5,087 bases of DNA from DASXMX01 sp036794395 (lineage in GTDB: Bacteria; Planctomycetota; Phycisphaerae; Tepidisphaerales; Tepidisphaeraceae), in NCBI GenBank assembly GCA_036794395.1, contig DAIRGS010000422.1, positions 1-5,087 on the forward strand. Reading direction: 5' to 3'. Under the pieces are notes generated by a model. The model made no database searches. It had not been told where the DNA came from and saw only the letters and a program-made list of their open reading frames with translations. The translations under genes were made by a program, and so were the position numbers. Position 1 is the stretch's first letter, and every line of letters starts with the position of its first letter. Shown here piece after piece: positions 1 through 5,087 of the stretch.

Positions 1-5
1 TTTGT

Positions 6-74
6 GTAGGGGCGGACCCCCGTGTCCGCCCGAGTGGATTGACGATGAGGGCGGACACGGGGGTCCGCCCCTAC
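6..74. repeat. Nested palindromic repeat (REP/BIME-like) downstream of proA
   Basis: Positions 6-31 and 49-74 form a perfect 26-bp inverted repeat around a 17-base centre. Each arm is itself a hairpin: GGGCGGAC, a six-base loop, then GTCCGCCC (10-17 with 24-31, and 49-56 with 63-70). The 8-mer therefore occurs four times in alternating orientation. The element begins 12 bases past the proA stop codon. Neither strand has a T-tract after the stem, so it is not a classical intrinsic terminator, though the RNA stem would be very stable and could protect or end the proA message. The symmetry resembles REP/BIME-type dispersed repeats. Whether it is multicopy in this genome cannot be seen from one window. 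Confidence 0.85.
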
Positions 75-86
75 GCCTCTCGGTCC

Positions 87-1361
87 CTACTTTTCCCGGA
101 CATGCCCATCGCCGGTGACGACCCATTTGTACGTCGTCAAATCCGCCGCCCCCATTGGCCCGCGCGCATGTAGCTTATCGGTGCTGATGCCGATCTCCGC
201 GCCTAAACCGTATTCTCCCCCATCAGCGAAGCGCGTGCTGGCATTGACCATCACGCTTGCGCTATCCACCCGCTGAACAAACTCATTGGCTGCCCGCAGA
301 TCGGACGTCAAAATCGCATCCGTGTGCCGGCTGCCGTGTTGATTGATGTGGCGCACCGCTTCATCCAGCGAATCCACAACCTTAATGGCGATCGTGAATG
401 CCAGATATTCGGTCGGCCAATCGGCATCTGTTGTTGCGGTGGCGGGGGGGTAGAGCTTCCTTGCTCGCTCGTCTCCTCGAATTTCCACACCCGCGCCGGC
501 CAAATCCCCGCATACTTTGGAGAGTAGCGTCGTCGCCGCATCCTTGTGGAAAATCAGCTTCTCGACGGCATTGCACACCGCGCCGCCAGGATAGCTGGTC
601 TTGGCGTTTACGCAGACCTTGCGAACCTGCTCTTCCATCCCCTGCGTCGCGGCGTCGATATAAATATGGCAGTTGCCGGTGAAATGCTTCAGTACCGGGA
701 TTGTCGAATCCTTCACCACGGCGCGGATCAGACTTTCGCCGCCTCGGGGAATAACCAGATCGATATATCGATCGAGCTTAAGCAGTTCGGGGACCAAGGC
801 GCGATCGGTCGAATCGATGAACTGAACGACGTTCGGATCGATATCGGCTGCGGCCAGTGCATCTTTGACAATCTGAACGATCGCCCGGTTTGAATGAAAC
901 GCCTCTTTTCCCCCGCGCAGAATGACCGCGTTGCCACTCTTGAGGCAGAGCGCCGCCGCATCGCTGGTGACGTTGGGACGGCTTTCGTAAAAGAACAGTA
1001 CCACTCCCAGCGGAACTCTCACTTTTTGGATGCGGAGTCCGTTGGGTCGGGTAAAGCCTTCGATCACCTGCCCAACCGGATCGACCTGGGCGGCGATCTG
1101 GCTGACGCCCTCGGACATGGCGGCGATGCGTTTTTCGGAGAGCTTGAGCCGTTCGATCAGGGCTGGTGCGAGACCAGTCTTTTCGGCGGCGGTGATATCC
1201 TCGGCGTTGGCTGAGAGCAGATTGGATTTTTGACGGGTCAGGGCATCGGAGATCTGGCGCAGTGCGGCGATTTTCCTGCTTCCATCCAGCGTGACCAACT
1301 GTGCCGAGGCATCTCGTGCCTGGCGGCCGATGTTTTCAACGTATGACGTCCAATCGCTCAT
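87..1361 (-). CDS. proA: Gamma-glutamyl phosphate reductase (glutamate-5-semialdehyde dehydrogenase)
   Basis: ProA reduces gamma-glutamyl phosphate with NADPH to glutamate 5-semialdehyde, the second step of proline synthesis from glutamate, in the cytoplasm. The frame is open to an ATG at 1379 (430 residues); numbering below uses that form. Visible landmarks are FFYESRPNVTSDAAALCLKSGN (cofactor-domain region, about 129-150), the catalytic cysteine Cys269 in AVCNAVEKL, the ProA signature from VDSLDEAVRHIN to HTDAI (about 335-356), and the C-terminal block from STRFADGG to GAEIGIS (381-399). I prefer the third ATG (1361, 424 residues) because family members begin close to the QARDASAQL helix; ATGs at 1379 and 1370 remain possible. 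None has a good ribosome site; 1379 has only a weak GGA eight bases upstream. The gene follows cdaR by 24-42 bp, so cotranscription is likely. The loop before Cys269 appears two residues longer than usual. proB is not in the window. Family assignment is secure; the start is not. Confidence 0.96.
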   Translation of the reverse strand: MSDWTSYVENIGRQARDASAQLVTLDGSRKIAALRQISDALTRQKSNLLSANAEDITAAEKTGLAPALIERLKLSEKRIAAMSEGVSQIAAQVDPVGQVIEGFTRPNGLRIQKVRVPLGVVLFFYESRPNVTSDAAALCLKSGNAVILRGGKEAFHSNRAIVQIVKDALAAADIDPNVVQFIDSTDRALVPELLKLDRYIDLVIPRGGESLIRAVVKDSTIPVLKHFTGNCHIYIDAATQGMEEQVRKVCVNAKTSYPGGAVCNAVEKLIFHKDAATTLLSKVCGDLAGAGVEIRGDERARKLYPPATATTDADWPTEYLAFTIAIKVVDSLDEAVRHINQHGSRHTDAILTSDLRAANEFVQRVDSASVMVNASTRFADGGEYGLGAEIGISTDKLHARGPMGAADLTTYKWVVTGDGHVREK

Positions 1362-1368
1362 TTTTGGC

Positions 1369-1374
1369 ATTATA
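1369..1374 (-). promoter_or_regulatory. Possible -10 element (TATAAT) just upstream of the preferred proA ATG
   Basis: The minus strand reads TATAATGCCAAAAATG, a perfect -10 hexamer ending seven bases before the ATG at 1361. That geometry would start a transcript at or next to the ATG, giving a leaderless mRNA. No convincing -35 box is present: the sequence 17 bp upstream is CGCGCG, and TTCGCG lies at 19 bp. The hexamer would fall inside the coding region if proA starts at 1379, so it may be coincidental. Confidence 0.3.
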
Positions 1375-1403
1375 CGCATGGGAGGGGTCCACGCGCGAAA
1401 GCG

Positions 1404-2582
1404 TTATTGATTGGCAGGCGGTCGGGGGACAAGGGTGTAGTCGATGGTTTTCGGCGTGCTATTTGCCTCGACCCTCATTCCGAGTGGAAGCACAAAGTTT
1501 AGCGGCGCAATGTGCTTCTGGCCCGGGACCTCCGTGCTAACCACGTCCACGTCAAAACTAGCGTGAACCGTGTAAGCGCCTTCCTGTCTGCCTTCTCGCA
1601 ACACCCGAATTTTGTCATCAGGCCCGATCAAGGTGATGCTGGAAATGGTGGGTGTGTAGTCAGCCTCGAATTTCCGGGCTCGTTCATTCTTTGGCGGGTA
1701 TGACGCGAAGACCGACATTGTGGGTACGGTATAGCTCGATTCGCCATTTGGACGGGTGATTGTGACATTCACCGAATTTGGAGAAATCGTCGCGGTATTG
1801 GTGGGATTGTCGAAGGCCGGTAATAATGCGACGTTTACAAGGTTGTGGGCACCCATTTGGGCCAGAACTTCACTGTACGGCTTGAGATTCGGATAAACGT
1901 AAAGCCGATCTTCCTGCTCGGCTTTGATCATGTCGCCTTCAGGGAGTGTTACTTTAACTTTGGCCTGAGAAAACAGGGGAGGCGGCAAGCCTTTGAGGTC
2001 TTCAGGCCGAGCTTTCACATCGACGGTTGCCTCCCTTATGTTTTCAACGATGACCACCAACTCAGCAGGCGCGCAGCGAAGAATTCGAACGCCCTTGGAC
2101 TGAACCCGCGGGTCTCGATTCAGAACTGTAGCGACGTCGATTGTGTGATTGCCGGCGGAAAGGTCGCGATCCGATTCCAGTGGAACCGTATTCGACTGGA
2201 GCATGTCCTTGACGTTTTCCACCAATGCCTGAGATCCGCTCAAATCGGCGTGGATTGAGTGAATTGTGCCTGGCGCAAATCGCACCAACAGGTGTCCCGG
2301 TATGCCGGGCGGGGGATCGACACTGATGGTTACGTTGCTGACCGTGACCACCTGCTCGCGCTCGGCGTAGATCCAAATCAGCACGGTCAGCGGAACGACC
2401 CAAAGCAGCGAACGAAGGCTGCTCATGTACGACTCGCGCGAAAATGTCGCCCGGCTCCAGGATCGAACTGAGCCGGCGAGCTTGCGCCGCCATGTCCGTT
2501 TGGCCGGCGCGTACCTGCGCTCGATGGTTTCGTGCTTTTTCGGAGGTTGGTCAGGCGTTTGAGACATTCCGTATTTGCTCAC
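1404..2582 (-). CDS. cdaR: YbbR-domain membrane protein, CdaR-like partner of the diadenylate cyclase
   Basis: CdaR/YbbR proteins are single-pass membrane proteins that bind CdaA and modulate c-di-AMP synthesis in Firmicutes. Here residues 1-53 are a polar, strongly basic cytoplasmic segment, 54-73 (SLRSLLWVVPLTVLIWIYAE) form one transmembrane helix, and the rest is predicted to lie outside the cytoplasm as about three beta-rich YbbR-like repeats (roughly 78-182, 183-277 and 285-387). The first two end in similar strands, PAELVVIVENI and PNSVNVTITRP. The first codon is GTG at 2582, 20 bp after the cdaA stop codon; ATG at 2567 is equally plausible, and neither has a clear ribosome site. An ATG at 2426 would give a 340-residue form whose transmembrane helix starts almost at once, closer to Firmicute CdaR, but would leave a 176-bp gap. 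Recognition rests on domain architecture plus position next to cdaA, since YbbR sequences diverge strongly. It ends with TAA. Confidence 0.85.
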   Translation of the reverse strand: MSKYGMSQTPDQPPKKHETIERRYAPAKRTWRRKLAGSVRSWSRATFSRESYMSSLRSLLWVVPLTVLIWIYAEREQVVTVSNVTISVDPPPGIPGHLLVRFAPGTIHSIHADLSGSQALVENVKDMLQSNTVPLESDRDLSAGNHTIDVATVLNRDPRVQSKGVRILRCAPAELVVIVENIREATVDVKARPEDLKGLPPPLFSQAKVKVTLPEGDMIKAEQEDRLYVYPNLKPYSEVLAQMGAHNLVNVALLPAFDNPTNTATISPNSVNVTITRPNGESSYTVPTMSVFASYPPKNERARKFEADYTPTISSITLIGPDDKIRVLREGRQEGAYTVHASFDVDVVSTEVPGQKHIAPLNFVLPLGMRVEANSTPKTIDYTLVPRPPANQ

Positions 2583-2602
2583 GCGACGGATCGTTGGAAA
2601 TT

Positions 2603-3433
2603 CTAGGCCTCGGATCGAAAGGAATCGGGCTCATCCCGTCCCAATAACTCACTCATCAGACCCCTAAGGCCATCGGGGGTTAGCTTTCGGATCAGGCGGC
2701 CGCGTTCTGCGATGCTGATGTCGCCGGTTTCTTCTGAGACGATCATGACCAGGGCGTCGGTTTCCTGGCTTAACCCGACCGCGGCCCGATGGCGCGCGCC
2801 CAGTTCACGTTCGAGATCGCCCCCCTCGGCCATCGGAAATTGCACGCCGGCATAGGCCACTTTTCCCTGGCTGATAATAACGCCCAGATCGTGCAGCTCG
2901 GTGTTGGGGAAAAAGATTGTATTGAGCAGGGCCGCACTCACCTCGGCGTTTAGGCGGGTTGCCTTGCTCTCTTCGGCCAGGCCCGCCAGCGGCGTCCCGC
3001 GTTCGATCGCCACCAGGGCTCCAATTTTGCGGCGCGAACAGTAGGTAGCGGTTTCGACCAGGGCGGCAATTTCCTCGTCCATCTGCTGGGACCAGGCCCG
3101 GAACAGGCGCGTTTCTCCGAGGCGCATCAATGCCCGGCGAAGCTCCGGCTGAAACACCACGATAATCGCCAGCGATGCCAGGTATAGAAACTGGCGATAC
3201 AGGAACTCAACCCGCTCCAGATGGAAGGTCGAACCGAGGAGCCGGACAATAATGTAAAGACTGATCAGGATGACTGCGAGGCCCTTGAGGAGTCGGGCGC
3301 CGCGCGTGCCTCTCAGGAACCGGACAATCCAGAACACGGCCAGCCCGATCAGCAGCATTTCCAGCGCAATCTGCCAGGGCGGGATCGCGTGGATGGCTTG
3401 ACGGAAGCCGGACAGGTTGAGGAACTGATCCAT
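2603..3433 (-). CDS. cdaA: Membrane diadenylate cyclase (CdaA/DacA, DisA_N domain)
   Basis: CdaA condenses two ATP into cyclic di-AMP, a second messenger controlling potassium uptake, osmolytes and cell-wall integrity. The 276-residue length and layout match the family: three N-terminal membrane helices (about 21-40, 49-66, 79-94), a short linker with FQPELRRAL (94-102), then the catalytic DisA_N domain (about 115-255). Visible motifs are GALVAIERGTPL (138-149), LHDLGVII (180-187), ELGARHRAAVG (210-220, RHR at 214-216) and IVSEETG (231-237). Unusually, the DGA motif reads DLG at 182-184 and the Thr of GTRHR is Ala213; the acidic Asp182 and the RHR are kept. The ATG at 3433 is preceded by GGGGA five bases upstream, a weak ribosome site. 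It lies 103 bp after folP and 20 bp before cdaR. Family assignment is very firm, but catalytic competence is less certain because of the motif changes. It ends with TAG. Confidence 0.95.
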   Translation of the reverse strand: MDQFLNLSGFRQAIHAIPPWQIALEMLLIGLAVFWIVRFLRGTRGARLLKGLAVILISLYIIVRLLGSTFHLERVEFLYRQFLYLASLAIIVVFQPELRRALMRLGETRLFRAWSQQMDEEIAALVETATYCSRRKIGALVAIERGTPLAGLAEESKATRLNAEVSAALLNTIFFPNTELHDLGVIISQGKVAYAGVQFPMAEGGDLERELGARHRAAVGLSQETDALVMIVSEETGDISIAERGRLIRKLTPDGLRGLMSELLGRDEPDSFRSEA

Positions 3434-3536
3434 TCGTGTCCCCGCGTTCGGAGCGCCCGCCGTGCGACGAACCGAATCGGATTAAAAACTCTGGAGATCT
3501 GTTTTTGCGAACTATACGGCGGGCTCGACGCGTGTT
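3434..3536 (-). promoter_or_regulatory. folP-cdaA intergenic region with weak promoter-like elements
   Basis: This is the only sizeable gap inside the folP-proA run and could hold a promoter for cdaA-cdaR-proA. Two weak candidates are visible on the minus strand. One has -10 TATAGT at 3511-3516 with TAGAAC 17 bp upstream, overlapping the folP stop codon. The other has -10 TTTAAT at 3481-3486 with TTCGCA at 3506-3511, a 19-bp spacer. Neither is a strong match, and readthrough from folP is equally possible. The AT-rich core is bracketed by an inverted repeat. Confidence 0.3.
3455..3524. repeat. 9-bp inverted repeat bracketing the cdaA leader
   Basis: GCCCGCCGT at 3455-3463 and ACGGCGGGC at 3516-3524 are perfect reverse complements separated by 52 bases of AT-rich sequence. 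In RNA they could close a long-range stem upstream of cdaA; in DNA they flank the promoter-like hexamers. There is no T-tract, and no known riboswitch fold is recognisable. Confidence 0.5.
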
Positions 3537-4403
3537 CTATCCAGGCTCCGAAAATCCGCTATGATCTTTTGGTTGTATCGCCTCGATCATGCGTACCACT
3601 TGAGCCATCGCGGCAACGTCGTGGACGCGCAGCACATTTGCGCCATGTGCCGCCGCCCACGCCACGGCCGCCGCCGTCCCCATTGGCCGGCCTGAGTCGA
3701 GCGGTTCTCCCGTGATGCTTCCGATAAAACCCTTCCGGCTGACGCCCACTACGAGGGGCCGGTCCAAAGCCTCCAACTCTGTGAGCTTCTGCAGCAAAGT
3801 CAGATTGTGTTCGAGGGTCTTGCCGAAGCCAATCCCGGGATCGACCAGTATTTTCTCCCTGGCGATTCCCGCTACTGATGCTGCTTCGATTCGATCGCCC
3901 AGAAACGCGATGACCTCGGCCACCACGTCCGTATATTCGGGCTTATCCTGCATGGTCGCGGGCCGGCCCTGCATGTGCATCAATATGATTGGAGCCCCGC
4001 GCCGCGCCACCACCTCGAACAGCCGCGAATCCTGCCGCCCGGCGTAAATGTCGTTGACGACATGCGCGCCCGCGTCCAGCGCCGCCTCGGCAACCTCGGC
4101 CATTCCCGTGTCGATCGAAATCGTCGTATCCACCCGTTCCCGCAACCCTCTGATTACCGGAACCACCCGTTCGATTTGCTCGGCTACGGACATTGGCTTG
4201 GATCCCGGCCGCGTTGATTCCCCCCCGATATCAATCAAATCCGCCCCGGCCCCCGCCATTGCCGACCCATGCTCTACCGCCGCCGCCAAATTCGTGAAAT
4301 GGCCCCCGTCGCTAAAGCTATCGGGCGTGACATTCAAAATCCCCATCACCAGCCGCGGCCGGCAGGATGCCTCCAGCCACGATTCAAAATCAGAGGGGGT
4401 CAT
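3537..4403 (-). CDS. folP: Dihydropteroate synthase
   Basis: FolP joins para-aminobenzoate to 6-hydroxymethyl-dihydropterin pyrophosphate to make dihydropteroate in cytoplasmic folate synthesis; it is the sulfonamide target. The 288-residue TIM-barrel protein shows every family motif in order: MGILNVTPDSFSDGG (20-34), IDIGGESTRPGS (58-68), SIDT (96-99), VNDIYAG (116-122), LMHMQGRPATMQ (141-152), VDPGIGFGKT (187-196), VSRKGFIG (221-228) and RVHDV (259-263). Expected ligand residues are present: Asn24, Asp98, Asn117, Asp188, Lys224, Arg259 and His261. Nineteen residues precede MGILNV, as in typical FolP, which supports the ATG at 4403. That ATG lies inside an array of 7-bp repeats and has no Shine-Dalgarno sequence. 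The gene sits 62 bp after the acetyltransferase and 103 bp before cdaA; folP-cdaA linkage recurs in several phyla, with no established functional reason that I know of. It ends with TAG. Confidence 0.97.
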   Translation of the reverse strand: MTPSDFESWLEASCRPRLVMGILNVTPDSFSDGGHFTNLAAAVEHGSAMAGAGADLIDIGGESTRPGSKPMSVAEQIERVVPVIRGLRERVDTTISIDTGMAEVAEAALDAGAHVVNDIYAGRQDSRLFEVVARRGAPIILMHMQGRPATMQDKPEYTDVVAEVIAFLGDRIEAASVAGIAREKILVDPGIGFGKTLEHNLTLLQKLTELEALDRPLVVGVSRKGFIGSITGEPLDSGRPMGTAAAVAWAAAHGANVLRVHDVAAMAQVVRMIEAIQPKDHSGFSEPG

Positions 4404-4472
4404 TGGTCATTGGGCAGTTGTCAGTTGTCAGTTGATTCAGATGTCCACTGACCACTGACAACTGACTACTCA
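4399..4472. repeat. Two-sided array of 7-bp repeats between the acetyltransferase and folP
   Basis: On the plus strand, 4399-4433 is five consecutive heptads: GTCATTG twice, GGCAGTT once and GTCAGTT twice. After 11 bases, 4445-4472 is four heptads in the opposite orientation: CCACTGA twice, CAACTGA and CTACTCA. The two halves contain a perfect 13-bp inverted repeat, 4420-4432 against 4454-4466, with a 21-base loop. The array covers the whole 62-bp intergenic gap and runs into both genes: it contains the acetyltransferase TAG (4466-4468) and the folP ATG (4401-4403). There is no T-tract, so this is not a typical terminator. Similar short tandem heptamers (STRR-type) are known from other bacteria, notably filamentous cyanobacteria. 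Confidence 0.85.
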
Positions 4473-4915
4473 ACAAGATTCTTCTCAAACACAATTAAAT
4501 TATCCGCATGGGTTGAATCCCAGCGAATTCCGACGATGTCATAGCCCAGCGCGACTGCGAAGTGGATGAATTCCCGCTGGTGGTTCATGCACTCGCAGCG
4601 GACATATTCGTAGCCGTGATCTTTTGCCCAGGCTTGCTGGGCTTCCTGCAACTGGCGTCCCACCCCATGCCTTCGTATGTCCGGCAAAACCCCGCACATC
4701 CAATGATAAAACATGCCGGGCTTCAGCTCGAAGCCGATCCAGAACCCGACCGGCTTGTCATCCATCTGCGCCAGAAGCGTGAGCGAGTTATACCGCCCCA
4801 TAAACCGGCGCTTGAAAAAATCGACCTCGCGCTTCGGGCGAAAAACGTTGTTGTACAACTCCACCGCCCGCGGCAGGAGCTTCTCGTCAGCAATAATGAT
4901 GTCCGCCTGGGCCAC
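4466..4915 (-). CDS. GNAT-family N-acetyltransferase, substrate unknown
   Basis: GNAT enzymes transfer an acetyl group from acetyl-CoA to an amine. With the GTG start at 4915 the protein has 149 residues, a usual single-domain GNAT length. It begins ADIIIADEKLLPRAVELY (strand beta1 and helix alpha1), then LTLLAQMDDKPVGFWIGFEL (beta2-beta3, about 45-64), HWMCGVLPDIRRHGVGRQL (71-89) with the acetyl-CoA pyrophosphate-binding pattern R-x-x-G-x-G at 81-86, and ends with NHQREFIHFAVALGYDIVGIRW (motif B region, 111-132). The frame continues upstream to a GTG at 5059, but those 48 residues are not GNAT-like and span a good promoter; GGAGG nine bases before 4915 settles the start. It is probably first in transcription order with folP 62 bp downstream, but nothing in the sequence ties its substrate to folate or c-di-AMP. 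It ends with TAG inside the heptad array. Confidence 0.88.
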   Translation of the reverse strand: MAQADIIIADEKLLPRAVELYNNVFRPKREVDFFKRRFMGRYNSLTLLAQMDDKPVGFWIGFELKPGMFYHWMCGVLPDIRRHGVGRQLQEAQQAWAKDHGYEYVRCECMNHQREFIHFAVALGYDIVGIRWDSTHADNLIVFEKNLVE

Positions 4916-4924
4916 AGTCGCAAA

Positions 4925-4929
4925 CCTCC
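4925..4929 (-). promoter_or_regulatory. Ribosome binding site fixing the acetyltransferase start
   Basis: The minus strand reads TTTTGGAGGTTTGCGACTGTG. GGAGG lies nine bases before the GTG at 4915, close to ideal spacing. It is the only strong Shine-Dalgarno site in the window and selects the 149-residue product over the 197-residue open frame. Confidence 0.8.
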
Positions 4930-4946
4930 AAAACAGCGCGGTTGCG

Positions 4947-4975
4947 ATTATAGGGGCGGCAGGGGCTGGGACCAA
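4947..4975 (-). promoter_or_regulatory. Sigma70-type promoter for the acetyltransferase, possibly reading into folP
   Basis: On the minus strand, TTGGTC (4970-4975) and a perfect TATAAT (4947-4952) are separated by exactly 17 bp. A start site about seven bases past the -10, near 4940, would give a leader of roughly 25 nt that contains GGAGG and leads to the GTG at 4915. The -35 matches the consensus only in its first three bases. Agreement between promoter, ribosome site and start codon raises confidence. Confidence 0.65.
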
Positions 4976-5087
4976 ACGCCATGGCCAAACCGGTTTCCCG
5001 ATATTGAGCGCGTAACAGTCTCCGCGTCCGCCCTTTTTTTCTAGGTCGGCAAACCTCACTTGAGAAACTCGCTTGTTCGCAGAAACT

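Noticed and set aside
546..893. Plus-strand open frame of 115 codons opposite proA
   Set aside because: It lies entirely antisense to a conserved ProA sequence, resembles no family and has no ribosome site; such frames are expected opposite GC-rich genes.
3221..3715. Plus-strand open frame of 164 codons across the cdaA-folP gap
   Set aside because: It overlaps the conserved coding sequence of cdaA and folP on the other strand, and its product is low-complexity and charged with no recognisable domain.
4399..4472. CRISPR array
   Set aside because: Units are contiguous heptads without spacers and occur in both orientations, and no cas gene is present.
4987..4996. Palindrome AAACCGGTTT as an operator for the acetyltransferase
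   Set aside because: A single 10-bp palindrome about 11 bp upstream of the -35 box; no known regulator site matches and no neighbouring regulator gene exists.
5026..5040. GTCCGCCC followed by seven T on the plus strand, as a terminator
   Set aside because: The complementary GGGCGGAC is not found just upstream, so no stem forms before the T-run, and no plus-strand gene ends here.
4562..5044. Plus-strand open frame of 160 codons opposite the acetyltransferase
   Set aside because: It is antisense to clear GNAT motifs, with no promoter or ribosome site on that strand.
4920..5057. Nine-base direct repeat GCAAACCTC at 4920-4928 and 5049-5057
   Set aside because: Only nine bases match and one copy contains the ribosome site; most likely chance.

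Overview
The window reads as a compact, moderately GC-rich bacterial chromosome segment in which all five genes lie on the minus strand, so transcription runs from right to left. In transcription order they are a GNAT-family N-acetyltransferase (4466-4915), folP (dihydropteroate synthase, 3537-4403), cdaA (membrane diadenylate cyclase, 2603-3433), cdaR/ybbR (membrane-anchored YbbR-domain protein, 1404-2582) and proA (gamma-glutamyl phosphate reductase, 87-1361 or 1379). No rRNA, tRNA, CRISPR array, transposase or phage gene is visible. The folP-cdaA-ybbR order is known from several phyla outside Firmicutes. Together with the scarcity of Shine-Dalgarno sites and the simple intergenic repeats, it suggests a Planctomycetota-like or similar free-living Gram-negative-type lineage. 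That placement is an inference and only moderately supported.

Layout from the right: 4916-5087 is an upstream region with a well-formed promoter (TTGGTC, 17-bp spacer, TATAAT) and a strong GGAGG ribosome site. Both point to a GTG at 4915 as the acetyltransferase start, although the reading frame stays open to 5059. The 62 bp between the acetyltransferase and folP are filled by a two-sided array of 7-bp repeats that also supplies the GNAT stop codon and the folP start codon. A 103-bp gap with AT-rich promoter-like sequence, bracketed by a 9-bp inverted repeat, separates folP from cdaA. The cdaA, cdaR and proA genes then follow with gaps of 20 and about 24-42 bp, which suggests one transcript. 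Just past the proA stop codon is a nested palindrome (26-bp perfect arms, each arm itself a hairpin) that looks like a dispersed REP-type repeat.

Functionally, CdaA makes cyclic di-AMP and CdaR is its usual membrane partner, so the core is a c-di-AMP synthesis module. FolP (folate synthesis) is a frequent but unexplained neighbour. ProA (proline synthesis) sits where glmM is found in Firmicutes. The most notable protein-level observation is that this CdaA keeps the RHR motif but has DLG where the family has the DGA nucleotide-binding motif, and GARHR where GTRHR is usual. The rest is largely ordinary housekeeping DNA; I see no convincing undescribed multi-gene system.
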